A DNA stretch of 10,307 bases from Hyphochytrium catenoides (GCA_900088475.1 FLMG01004535.1:100359-110665); one strand, 5' to 3'. Shown: positions 1 through 9,013, counted from the stretch's first letter. A program made the numbers and translations. The notes: a model not told the origin generated them from the letters alone.

Positions 1-250
1 TCTCTCTCGTCTCTCTCTCTCTCTTCTCTCACTCTCTCTCTCTCTCTCTTTTCTTTTCTCTCACCCTCGCTCACTATCTTGATCTCCCTCGCTCCACCCT
101 CCCTCTGTCTCACTCTCTTTCTCTCCCTCCTCACTCGATCGTCACCCTCCCTCTTATGAGTACTCTTTGTCTCCATAAAACACCCCGTCACTCTCTGTCC
201 CTTCCCCGCTCCTCTCTCTTCTCCCTCTTCTCCTCTCCTCTCCCACACCT
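1..250. repeat. Polypyrimidine / CT microsatellite tract at the left edge
   Basis: The first 250 nt are almost entirely C and T on the + strand, as interrupted (TC)n runs such as 27-48. The tract lies about 150 nt upstream of the first gene, so it may be part of that gene's promoter or 5' untranslated region. The short ATG-started frame at 156-338 that crosses its edge is Ser/Leu/Pro-rich and is a by-product of the repeat. Confidence 0.9.
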
Positions 251-393
251 AACCTACAGAGATCCATCAACAGCACGATTCCTCGGACTCGTGACCTTTC
301 GGGCTGTCCCTCACATCAGAACCAGAGCGCAAGAGTGAAGCTTATCATCCGCTCGTCTGGGATCTTCAAGAGCCAAGGTCGTTGGAGAGCACC

Positions 394-1492
394 ATGAGTG
401 TCACGGTCGCCCGCGATGGCAACAGGAGAGTGGGAGACATGACGAGAGAGGAGCTCGACCAGTGTATCCGGGGTAATAATCGACTCAATTTCTGTCTGCT
501 TTTCATCTTGAAGAGCTTACCGGGCTGTTGGCGATCTTGCTACGCTTCTCAGACCTGATCTCCTGGCACAAGAGGCACGCGGAGCTTCCGGAGAGTGAGG
601 CACCAAGCGCTGCAGGTGCAGTCATTTCTGTACTCGATGTCCCTCTCCTCTGCCTGGCTGATGACCGTGACTTCCATGGGCAGATTTCCAAGCATTAGAG
701 AAGACAATAGACGCAGACTTCCCTCAGGTACCAGGAGAGGAGCTTTGAAAATCCTCTCTGCACTACCGACATCGTGCTCACTCTTCTCTTGAAGGACCTG
801 AAGGCCCTGCTGAAGCAGCAGAACGGTGGCCTCTACTTCTATGGCTATCGGAGTCTCTCCACAGAGGTAACATGTCTGGTCCCTTTGCCGCATATCGCGC
901 AGCTGATTCCTCTTCATTTCTCCCTGTGTCTCTATAAGCTCAATTTCCCTAGCATTAGACTCCTTTAACCTCGTCTCTTGCCTCTTATCTTGTGTCTTAC
1001 CTTCTCTGCTTGGTCTTTCAATCCTCTACGTCTAATGTCCCATAGTATGGTCTCCGCATCTTGGTGCCTCTTTTATGGATGATCCTTGGCCCAACCTGCT
1101 TTTAGACTTTCTCGCTCTGCCATGCCTGTCCATCTTTCGATAGATTTCTCCTTGGTTTCTTGGCAACTAAGTCCTCTTTCTCCTTCTCTCATTTATTGTC
1201 GTCTGTGCGCTCGAAGGAAATCCAACGTCGTCTCGCAGAGCTGCTGGGCTCAAAATCCTCTTGGCATGACACTTGGATCCCTTTTGCGGCAGACCCAGAC
1301 GACAATCTGCTGGCGGTAGACGTGGGCAAGGAAGAAAACGTGTTAGAGTACAATGCGCAGGAGAAGAGCAGCGAGAACCTAGGTCGACCATTCGTCCAGT
1401 ATCTGGAGCATTACAGAGACGAACTGTTAGGAGGACATATGGAGTTTGTCGATGGGGTGGGCATCGTGGAGAAGGCGAGCAGCAAGAAGTAA
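394..1492 (+). CDS. SMI1/KNR4 (SUKH superfamily) domain protein, five exons, 190 aa
   Basis: Proposed exons are 394-472, 514-615, 684-727, 795-866 and 1217-1492; the introns (41, 68, 67 and 350 nt) are all GT-AG and all phases agree. The protein starts with a helical segment (residues 17-48). The family signature follows: DFQALEK at 61-67, then FPQDLKALLKQQNGG at 73-87 (the usual LPxDxxxLLxxxNGG motif), YGYRSLSTEEI at 91-101, and WHDTWIPFAADPDDNLLAVD at 115-134 (the usual W..WIPFA.D...LLxxD core). The start at 394 has a good context (GCACCATGA); Met16 is an alternative. In yeast, Knr4/Smi1 is an intrinsically flexible regulator of cell-wall synthesis and signalling. In bacteria, relatives serve as immunity proteins of contact-dependent systems. 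A cytosolic adaptor role here is inference. The C-terminus ends SSKK. The exon-4/exon-5 join (STE|EIQRR) fits the family well, but an extra small exon inside the 350-nt intron cannot be excluded. Confidence 0.77.
867..1216 (+). other. Long fourth intron of the SMI1/KNR4 gene
   Basis: It starts GTAACA and ends GCTCGAAG, with a pyrimidine-rich stretch at 1174-1200. Its 350 nt contain no open frame resembling the SMI1/KNR4 family, and skipping it joins the conserved blocks in frame. It is five to eight times longer than the other three introns of the gene. Confidence 0.65.
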
Positions 1493-1842
1493 GAAGGTAT
1501 ATTGGCTCTTCGGTCAAGGGAAACTGTCTGCGCTCGCCAAAGTGTGCCTTTATCGGGCTCTTGAAGAGCTTCTCCACGATGCTGTAGCTCTTGCTGATGG
1601 ATCGACAGACTATCAATCAACCGCGCCATGTGGAAGACGGCAAAGTTGTTATGAAACAGAGAGAAGACAGGGACGGACTAGCACACGCGCCATGGCTAAG
1701 AGATTCTTCACATCCAGGCTCACAGAGCACTTGTATGATTTACCAGGGCCATGGTACAAGCTATAGAAGATCCTCATCACGGATGTAAACAAAAGCCATA
1801 AATAGTGTTTATTTGTAGCCCCTCGGCGAAGTGCGATTTCTC
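1493..1842. other. Convergent 3' intergenic region
   Basis: This stretch separates the ends of two converging genes and should contain both 3' untranslated regions. The open frames crossing it overlap one another on both strands and have no recognisable domain. The AT-rich part at 1786-1815 probably holds the cleavage and polyadenylation signals. Confidence 0.6.
1808..1813 (-). terminator. Polyadenylation signal AATAAA for the minus-strand gene
   Basis: TTTATT on the + strand reads AATAAA on the minus strand. It lies 30 nt past the minus-strand stop codon at 1843-1845, a plausible distance. The signal is short and could be chance, and some protists do not use AATAAA. Confidence 0.45.
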
Positions 1843-3237
1843 TTAGGATGTCTCTACCTTCATACGCACGTATCGACTTCCCTTCTGGCTCATGAGAGAC
1901 TCATGACGCCGCCGAAGATATATGGCGAAGACCCAGATAAGCCCAATGATGATGATGAGAGTGCCCATTACTGCGGGAAAGGAGAGGCGAGCGGCGGGAT
2001 TTTCCATGTCAACCGACTTCTCCAAGGCACGTTCCACCGAGATTGTAACTTTGTCCGCCGCTACGAGGGGGCAAAACGTCCCTGTAGTGCGCAGGGCACT
2101 AGTTGGCGTCTTTACCTGTTCCTGGAGGTCCTCCACAATCTGATCCACAGTCTTCTCCTTTGCGGACATGACGGGAAGGATATCGAAATGCACTCTTAGG
2201 CCCTCACTCAAGCGTGCCACGGAAAGCCTCTCTTTGTGCACCTGCAGCGCATTGGCCAGCTCTGTGATGAAAGCCGTCACAAAGCGCTCTCTTACTCTGG
2301 CATCAAAGGTGACGTCCTCGTACTGCAGCTGGATGGGATAGATGACCCGGGCAATAGTGGTACCGCACTGCATCAAGTGGCAGCTCAGACCTTCGGAAGG
2401 GCGAGGCTCAAACTCTTCACAACGCGATGCCTCTTTCTCTTCAGCAATCTCATTGTTGATAAACTTCATACATTTAACTTTGCGCCGCTGATAGCCACCA
2501 TTGCATCCTGCGTCACACAGCTCCCACTCTGTCGGTTTCCAGAAGTAGTAGGGAGTAGTTCTCGCAGTGCTGCAGTCAGGAGAGAGTGAATAGCCGGGTT
2601 TGCAGATGCAGACTGCCTGGTCATCTTCATAGTCTGGTACACAAAGGCCTTGGTTGGAGCAGCCGACGAACAGGCACATATTTGTCGGTCTGATGGGCGT
2701 TACTGGCTTAGAAGGCGCCGAGGCTATCGAGTTGCCTACTTGATTGGTCGCAAAGACCTTGAAATAGTAGCGGACGCCATTCACAAGGCCGCCCACGACG
2801 GCACTAGTGGTACCCGTGCCTCCAGAGACCGTGAGTGAGGTCGCTTCTCTGTCTTCTTGAGTTCCATTGATGTTGTCCATGAAGCCTAGGACGGTATAGG
2901 AAAGTATGGGATAGCCCCCATCTTCTGTAGGGGCTTTCCAACCGACAACCACGGACTTATCTCCCGCATTCGCTTGAACGTTTGTTGGCGGAGCGGGAAG
3001 ACCCTTGAGGCTCGATGGAGCTGTGGACACTGTGGCAGTAGCGCTGAGGGTCAGAGTCGTACGGTTCTCCTCTACCTCTTCACTCAATTTGTTCGGTACA
3101 TGAGAAGAAGGACCATCTAAGCCCCTCAGAGCTTGCAAAGATGCTGGAATAGCTGAGTCTGAGCACAGCACCGACGTCTGTTTCAGAAGTGTCACTAGGG
3201 CCACAAGGACGAGAGAAAGCACGCTGGTAATGATCAT
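1843..3237 (-). CDS. Type I membrane protein with FN3, EGF-like and TSP1-like domains, 464 aa
   Basis: One uninterrupted exon. Residues 1-25 form a signal peptide with a hydrophobic core (SVLSLVLVALVTLL). An FN3 domain spans about 80-183, with the PAPP opening, core W100, Y157/Y158 in YYFKVFATNQVG, and the final PVTPI. An EGF-like module spans 187-223 with six cysteines (188, 193, 199, 210, 212, 222). A TSP1-like module spans about 233-292, with W233, W238, CDAGCNGGYQRRKVKC, and cysteines at 241, 245, 256, 273, 286 and 291, closest to the ADAMTS type. Residues 293-405 look like an alpha/beta SEA-type stem, by pattern only. A membrane helix at 420-440 is followed by RRR and a 20-residue tail containing YVRM, a possible tyrosine sorting signal. 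N58 and N124 sit in glycosylation sequons. C389 lacks an obvious partner. The architecture suggests a surface adhesion or recognition receptor, but the ligand is unknown. It has no introns, unlike its neighbours. Confidence 0.85.
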   Translation of the reverse strand: MIITSVLSLVLVALVTLLKQTSVLCSDSAIPASLQALRGLDGPSSHVPNKLSEEVEENRTTLTLSATATVSTAPSSLKGLPAPPTNVQANAGDKSVVVGWKAPTEDGGYPILSYTVLGFMDNINGTQEDREATSLTVSGGTGTTSAVVGGLVNGVRYYFKVFATNQVGNSIASAPSKPVTPIRPTNMCLFVGCSNQGLCVPDYEDDQAVCICKPGYSLSPDCSTARTTPYYFWKPTEWELCDAGCNGGYQRRKVKCMKFINNEIAEEKEASRCEEFEPRPSEGLSCHLMQCGTTIARVIYPIQLQYEDVTFDARVRERFVTAFITELANALQVHKERLSVARLSEGLRVHFDILPVMSAKEKTVDQIVEDLQEQVKTPTSALRTTGTFCPLVAADKVTISVERALEKSVDMENPAARLSFPAVMGTLIIIIGLIWVFAIYLRRRHESLMSQKGSRYVRMKVETS

Positions 3238-4260
<1,023 letters not shown>

Positions 4261-4635
4261 CCTCTTTCCTCACGAAACGAACAGGTCCGTGGCTGTGCAA
4301 AAGGCTAATCTTTCAGCTCACCCTGCGGCCCGTGTGCACAAGAAATTCTCTTCCCGCCTTACGTCACCGCGCACCTGTTGGCAATCTTTTCTCCGTCCCC
4401 GAAGCTTCAGGCACTGATCCGCAAGAGAAGCGAGGACCCTGGGGATGCTAAGGCACACAGCTCCAGCTGCAGCTCCGCCCCAGCGCCCGGGCGGCCAATT
4501 AGCGGTCAGAGCGGAGATACAGAAGCTCCTGCTACTGCAGACAGGAGAGGCACCACCTACGTCCCTTTGAGACCCCAAAAAAGAAAAAGAGAGAGAGAGA
4601 GACAGACAGAGAAGTCAGCATAGGTATAGGACCCG
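4261..4635 (+). promoter_or_regulatory. Presumed promoter / 5' leader of the hydrolase gene
   Basis: No TATA box is seen. A GC-rich stretch at 4440-4500 precedes a purine run at 4577-4602 that includes (GA)7 at 4589-4602. The proposed start codon is at 4636. An ATG at 4446 opens a 41-codon Ala/Pro/Leu-rich frame that stops before the gene; it would be an upstream ORF if it lies in the leader. No transcription start can be assigned from sequence alone. Confidence 0.35.
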
Positions 4636-5452
4636 ATGGGCTTGGCAGCAGGCCCAAAGAGTGCCTTTCACTCTGTTTGGAAGCAAGGTCCGTCCCAAGC
4701 GAGAGGTAGTGTTCCTTCATAGACTTACAGACCGCTCCATCCTCTCCTCGTCTCTCTCTGGCATGCACTGTGTCCGCAGCCCCCGCGTCTCTTCAGGCCA
4801 GAATCTTCAATCGTCAGGTCGCGCCTCAGATTCGGTGGTGGCTGCGCTTCCTTTCGAATTATGAGGATGATCCTCACGGCTTCAATAGAAATAGGACCTT
4901 GATGCACGCCTCGTCCAAGCAGATGGGCCTGCTGCAGATCGCCTATGCGCGGTAGATCCCCATTTCTCTTTTACATTCTCTCTCTCTCTCTCACACACAT
5001 TTTCTCTCTCTTTCTTACATTCTCTCCCTCCCTCTCTGCCTGTCTCTTCCTCTTCCGGGTTGCCTTAGACGTCAAGTTGCACTCCTCTTCCTTCACGCCG
5101 TCATCTCCACGCGTCCTTTTTCCCTCTCTCTCTCTCTTCTTTCTCTTCCTCTTGCCTAACTCGACCCTGACCCTTTGTCTTTATTATCTTTGCCAACCTT
5201 ACCTGCCTCGCACGCTGCTCTTGCCTTGCACGCGGCTTAGGCGCATGGGCAAGGTGCAGGTGTCAGAGTTCATGGCTCCCTCAGGAGGTGACACTCCCCT
5301 GCGCATGCAAAAGATCGAGCCTAGAGACAAGGACCCTGCCGAAGAGCGCTCAATATTCTACATCCATGGTAACACCTGGCAGTGCCCTGTCTGCCAAATA
5401 TACTGTCGTCGCCGACTACTTCCCGCAGTATGCCTCTCCTTCGTCTTGGGTG

Positions 5453-5485
<33 letters not shown>

Positions 5486-6535
5486 ACTCTCTCTCTGTCT
5501 CTCTCTTTTTTTGCTCTTTTCCTTGTTATTTTTCATTAATATGCACGGATCTCGCTCTTCTTACGTCCTCTATGTGGGGTCTAATGCTTGCCTCGCCTCT
5601 ATTTCTTTCTATCTGCATCTTTCTCTTCTCTCTCCTGCTTTTTCAGGCGGTGGATTTGTGATTGGGAGCCTGTACACTCACTTACCCATCACTCTGACCT
5701 TGGCGGAGCTATCGGGGGCGACAGTGTACAGCCTGGACTATCGATTGGCGCCAGAGTACCGCCACCCAGCTCCGATAGAGGACGTTAGAACGGCGTACGA
5801 GTGGCTGCTGGAGGAGAAGATGATGCTTCCGGGTAAAGATCGTGCCCCATGCGATCTACCTTCTCTCTCTCTCTCCCTCCACCAAAATCCATCTCTTTCT
5901 CTTTTTTTCAGCCGGCTTCCACAGTTCTTAATCATCTCGTGGTCTTGCTTCTTTGAGGTTCTTTGTTTCAAACGTTTATGGCTGAAGATTGCGACTTATG
6001 TCCACGTTTCTCTTGCGCAGGCTCATTCGCCCTTGCAGGCGAGTCAGCTGGTGGAAATCTCGTGGTCAATGCTGTCGTGCGCGCGCTGGAGGAGAGACTT
6101 CCACTTCCTGAGGCCGTCGTGTGTTTCTCTCCATGGCTTGACCTTACAATGTCAGGCGACTCTGCCAAGACTAACGCAGCGACAGACCCGATGATCCCCA
6201 TTGAAGCCACACACATAGCAGCTCGACTCTATGCAGAAGGAGAAGAAGAAAGGGCCGACCCCTCAGTCTCTCCTATATTTCTCAAGCCAGACAAACTGAA
6301 GGGCTTTCCTCCCACCATGTTCCAAGTGGGATCGACAGAGATTCTCGTGGACGACTCCCGCCGTATGGCGACTCTGCTGAAGGAGGCTGGCGCTCTTGTG
6401 GACCTTCAGGTGTGGCAGCAGGTCTGCCATGCGTGGCAGATCTTCCATCCCTGGGTGCCCGAAGCCACAGCATCTCTCAAGGAGGCAGCAAGCTTTATCC
6501 GGCGTTACACGGGAGGAGAAGAGGATGATTACTGA
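4636..6535 (+). CDS. Alpha/beta-hydrolase fold-3 (HSL-type) carboxylesterase/lactonase, five exons, 356 aa
   Basis: Proposed exons are 4636-4705, 4780-4951, 5241-5368, 5647-5832 and 6021-6535; introns (74, 289, 278 and 188 nt) are GT-AG with matching phases. Family landmarks in order: IHGGGFVIGS (oxyanion motif, H123-G126), DYRLAPEYRHPAP, GESAGGN (nucleophile S194), SPWLDLT (223-228), DPMIP (241-245), DPSVSPIF (265-272), VGSTEILVDDS (288-298) and CHAWQIF (His322). The catalytic acid is probably E292, as in monoterpene lactone hydrolase-like relatives with GSxExLxDDS; D296 is the alternative. Fold-3 enzymes hydrolyse short- to medium-chain esters or lactones. No signal peptide or membrane helix is seen, so it is probably soluble. 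The first about 80 residues (RWWLRFL, LMHASSKQMGLLQIAYAR) are an N-terminal cap segment typical in position. Exon 1 is the least certain part: it was chosen because ATG 4636 joins exon 2 in phase. Substrate unknown. Confidence 0.86.
4952..5240 (+). other. Second intron of the hydrolase gene, CT-rich
   Basis: It begins GTAGATCC and ends GCGGCTTAG. It carries (TC)8 at 4977-4992 and further C/T blocks at about 5001-5055 and 5121-5152. The TAG acceptor was chosen because it restores the frame into RRMGKVQVSEF; the CAG at 5259 is out of phase. Confidence 0.7.
5369..5646 (+). other. Third intron of the hydrolase gene, CT-rich
   Basis: It begins GTAACACC and ends GCTTTTTCAG. It interrupts the oxyanion motif between the first base and the remaining two bases of the first glycine codon of HGGG. 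A CT microsatellite with single interruptions occupies 5453-5510. Confidence 0.85.
5833..6020 (+). other. Fourth intron of the hydrolase gene, CT-rich
   Basis: It begins GTAAAGATC and ends TCTTGCGCAG. It removes a segment that would otherwise break the frame about eight residues before the nucleophile serine. It carries a CT run at about 5863-5880 and a pyrimidine block at 5891-5908. Confidence 0.82.
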
Positions 6536-7028
6536 GGACACCAAAGACATGCCAGTGAAGGGAAAATGGGAGAAGGTTTCTATTCTTGATCATTAGAGCT
6601 CATTAGGAGGCCACCGCGTGGTAGTGCTGACGAAGATCGAGGAGAGGGAGACCGTAAACTGCTATCATACTGTGACTTCCCACAGACCGCTGCGAGACCT
6701 TCAACAAGCCCAAGGAAGGAGTAGATCCCGGACGATGACGAACTTCTTGGCAACTGTACTATTGCCCTCCTCCTTCTTCCCTCTTCTTTGGGCTTAGCAA
6801 CATTCTCTCTCTCTCTCGTTTCATCTCTCACTCTCTCTCTACACCGCGCTCTTCTTAATACTCTCCAGATCCGTACTCAGGGTAGCTACTGATGCAGGCT
6901 TTTCTCCCTAGTAGTCTGCAGAAATGAGACGAATGCATAGTAGTACGAGGGTCTAGCTACTCTGTAAGGAGCACTTGTTCTTTGTAGATCTTTCCTAATA
7001 GATTAAGAGGAACAAACAGCAATCAGCA
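6536..7028. other. Intergenic region after the hydrolase gene
   Basis: This is presumed 3' untranslated and spacer DNA. No AATAAA is seen close to the stop codon. It contains CT runs at 6803-6817 and 6821-6840. No open frame here has family features. Confidence 0.6.
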
Positions 7029-7739
7029 ATGGAGTCTCAGTCTAACTCCAATGCGCTCGAGAGTGAAGGCGGCGCCGCGGTACAAAGAGAAGGGACATGG
7101 CAGAGAAAACAAAGGCTGTTGAAGAGGATGAAAGAAGAGGGCAGCAGAAGTGTGATGATCAAGGCGAATAGACCATTGCTCCTACTAAGGAGTAGCATTT
7201 TCGACAAGCGGCGGAGAGAAATGATATGCAAAGATATCTCTGCAAAGATATCTCTCCTTCCTTCCCCACTAAAAAATATGGCTCCGTCACAAGTTTTTGG
7301 ATGGAGCCTTCCCTCCATGTGGAGTCTTCTCCTTCCTGGAGGAGGAACTTCATACAACGATTAGCTTGTTCCACTTCTTCTCTCTGCCTCTGTTCTTGCT
7401 TCCAGTGCCAGCGGTGATGATTAGGTGCAGGAGGCATTGCCCGCCAGAATGGAAGAGAGGTCTGACCACCCCTCCTCCGCACTGCCTAGCAGCTTCCTCT
7501 TCTCATCGACGCCTAGATCTAATCTTGTCCAATCTAGTTCTACTGGCTCTTCATAGACAACCAAAAGGTTCACAAGGAAGAGAGGATCCTATTCCTCTTC
7601 AACCTTCCGCCGTGCTCCTGTCTCATCCTTGTGGAATGGCTACAAGCTATCAGCAACGTGATCAAGAGAGGAGCGAATGTGATGTTTGAGTGCTAGTCTT
7701 AGACCTCTCAAAAGTAAGTTCGTTCAGAGCAAGTGTTCA
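7029..7739. other. Region with overlapping open frames but no recognised gene
   Basis: An ATG at 7029 in good context (CAGCAATGG) opens a 111-codon frame to 7364 that begins MESQSNSNALESEGG. Basic and acidic residues dominate its first half; the second half has no features. A pyrimidine tract with a strong acceptor ends at 7405 (TTGCTTCCAG). Open frames follow at 7406-7689, and a perfect GTAAGT donor-like site sits at 7714, but all three + frames stop between about 7678 and 7696. No consistent exon chain could be built. This may be untranslated or spacer DNA, or part of the unrecognised gene downstream. Confidence 0.25.
7227..7254. repeat. Perfect 14-nt tandem duplication
   Basis: The unit TGCAAAGATATCTC occurs twice back to back at 7227-7240 and 7241-7254. 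Each copy contains the palindrome AGATATCT. It looks like a recent slippage duplication, and it would break or shift any frame crossing it because 14 is not a multiple of three. Confidence 0.95.
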
Positions 7740-7761
7740 GACAAACAGGGAGAAGATGCAG

Positions 7762-8140
7762 AGGAGGAAGAAGGAGGAGAGAGAACGAGACAGTGCGGTG
7801 AGGCAACGGGTGATGAAGAGGACAGTGACAGGCAGGAAAAAAAGCCCGGCACAACGACTCTGGACTCTATAATCCAGGATAATGTTTCTATACATATTGA
7901 GAACGAAAGATCCAGCTTCTACTTTCTCTGGACACTACGAATGTATGTGGAAGAGTCACAATGGAGTTGTCCAAAAGTTGGGGAAGTACAGCGCTACTAG
8001 CACGTGCGACAAGAAGGCTTGTTCCAGGTGATCTCAAGAGCAGTACCTGAGCTGGCCTGGTTGACTAGGGAAAGAGAATCTAGAGAGAGGAGCGCCACAT
8101 CCTTCTCGAAAAGACTTAACCTGATCATAGAGTTCCCATG
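7762..8140 (+). CDS. Candidate two-exon coding fragment, unrecognised
   Basis: An acidic, Glu/Gly-rich open frame (EEGGERTRQCGEA, DEEDSDRQEKK) runs from about 7762 to 7985. A 42-nt GT-AG segment at 7986-8027 (GTACAG ... CTTGTTCCAG) separates it from a second open stretch from 8028 (VISRAVPELAWLTRERE), and the phases agree (phase 0). The second stretch stays open to a TGA at 8151, with a possible GTACTC donor at 8141. The intron length matches other short introns in the window. No domain is recognisable, and the ends on both sides are unknown. It may belong to the same gene as the candidate exons at 8463-8974, but I could not find a phase-consistent link. Chance cannot be excluded. Confidence 0.2.
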
Positions 8141-8462
8141 CCGTACTCGTTGATCTCCTCGTCCTTTCACCTGACAATGGAACAAGGAAAGACACGTGGG
8201 GTCACTTCTGATACAATCTTCTCTCCCCTGTTCTCGCACATTCTCTGTTCTTTCTTCTCTTCCTTCGTGATCTTCTCTCTCTCTCCAAGTGCCATGATGA
8301 CCACAGCCTCCTCCTCCTCCATGTGCTGCTGACCCTACAGCAGCTGGGCGTACCGTACAGCTCAGCTCTCCGAGAGACCCGCCCAGAACTTTTGGACCGA
8401 CCAACAGCGCCTCATGAAGAGGAGACATCACCAGCAGTAAAGTGCCTGCCTGCCGGCCAAAG

Positions 8463-8974
8463 AAAGACGACGCTCTTCCCAAGAAAAATGCGAGCAAAAG
8501 ATTAGAAAAGCAGCATGTTGTCTGGGCACAACGGGCAACGAAGAAGACGGAGGAGGAAGAGGAGGAGGAGGAGGAAGAAGAGGACGGGTCCGTGGATAAG
8601 TCCTGTAATTACTTGTACATCGTACTTATACTTGGTAAGGTCTTTCCACGCTTTCTAAAGTCCGAGGAATTGTATAATGTAAAACGGTAGTGCACCCTCC
8701 TCTTCCGTTTTACCAATTGTAAGTATTTTCTACGCGCCAAGTGGTACTTACTTAACTCTTGCAATTGCAGGCCGGTGGATCCCTGGTGGTGAGAAAGGGC
8801 AAGAGTATATAAAGCGAGCACTTCCAGTACGAAGAGCAGAAGGTACTTGGAGCTTTATAGACGTCCTGTCCTCAGGTATCATCATCCCTTTCTAATGACC
8901 TGTGATAATAACCTGCAGGCCACTACGGGGCAGTAGTAGGAACACAACAGGAGCGACATCAGCAGCAGCAGTAG
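8463..8974 (+). CDS. Candidate 3' exons of an unrecognised acidic/basic protein
   Basis: Proposed exons are 8463-8634, 8771-8875 and 8919-8974. The first reads KDDALPKKNASKRLEK, then a run of 11 glutamates, DGSVDKSC and the hydrophobic NYLYIVLIL. The second reads RWIPGGEKGQEYIKRALP and continues to FIDVLSS. The third ends in QERHQQQQ and a TAG. Donors GTAAGG (8635) and GTATCA (8876), branch-like CTTAAC and CTAATGAC, and acceptors GCAATTGCAG and ACCTGCAG all look authentic, and both joins are phase 1. The 5' end is unresolved: an open frame at 8290-8349 (HDDHSLLLLHVLLTLQQLG), with a GTACCG donor, would join exon 8463 in phase 0. No family is recognised. A competing reading treats 8806-8976 as promoter and leader of the ORF at 8977. 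Confidence 0.35.
8549..8583. repeat. GAG/GGA trinucleotide-like purine repeat
   Basis: Near-perfect GGA units with a few GAA interruptions. In the proposed frame it encodes a run of glutamates; the other two + frames would give Gly/Arg or Arg/Lys runs. Confidence 0.9.
8679..8751. promoter_or_regulatory. Two hairpins over splice-like sites
   Basis: GTAAAACGG at 8679-8687 pairs perfectly with CCGTTTTAC at 8705-8713 (9-bp stem, 17-nt loop), enclosing the acceptor at 8690. GTAAGTA at 8719-8725 pairs perfectly with TACTTAC at 8745-8751 (7-bp stem, 19-nt loop), which would mask the donor. CAATTG also occurs at 8714-8719 and 8762-8767. Whether the RNA folds this way is inference. Confidence 0.45.
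8691..8718 (+). other. Possible 28-nt alternative (poison) exon
   Basis: It is bounded by TAG at 8688-8690 and by a perfect GTAAGT donor at 8719. The flanking introns would be 56 nt (8635-8690) and 52 nt (8719-8770). Its length is not a multiple of three. Inclusion shifts the downstream frame to a stop after PVDPWW; skipping it (8635-8770 removed as one intron) keeps the long frame. Confidence 0.3.
8806..8814 (+). promoter_or_regulatory. TATA-box-like TATATAAAG
   Basis: A consensus TATA element. Initiation about 30 nt downstream would fall near 8836-8845, giving a leader that contains the 43-nt intron at 8876-8918 and ends at the ATG at 8977. It also lies inside a proposed coding exon, so only one of the two readings is likely to be right. 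Confidence 0.35.
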
Positions 8975-9013
8975 CAATGGCAGTAGGAGCAGCAAGGAGG
9001 AGCAGCGCAGCAG
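8960..9013. repeat. CAG/AGCAGG-rich low-complexity tract
   Basis: Starts with (CAG)4 at 8960-8971 and continues as variants of AGCAGG and GCAGCA to about 9013. It encodes the terminal glutamines of one candidate frame and the Ala/Arg/Ser run of the other. Confidence 0.8.

Noticed and set aside
1167-1616. Minus-strand frame of 149 codons
   Set aside because: It lies opposite the well-supported last exon of the SMI1/KNR4 gene and has no features of its own.
5321-5536. Minus-strand frame rich in RERERE
   Set aside because: Antisense of the CT repeat in the third hydrolase intron and of exon 3.
4945-5661. Long + strand frame of 238 codons read as a single protein
   Set aside because: Only 5241-5368 is a hydrolase exon. 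The flanking parts are CT-rich intron sequence whose removal joins the family motifs.
5968-6216. Minus-strand 82-codon frame
   Set aside because: Shadow of the catalytic exon on the opposite strand.
6580-6831. Minus-strand 83-codon frame rich in Arg, Ser and Glu
   Set aside because: Low-complexity translation of CT-rich DNA downstream of the hydrolase gene.
7997-8497. Minus-strand frame of 166 codons with a hydrophobic start
   Set aside because: It has no recognisable domain and is rich in Gly/Leu/Ser from low-complexity DNA. It overlaps + strand splice-like signals. A few frames of this size are expected by chance, although it cannot be fully excluded.
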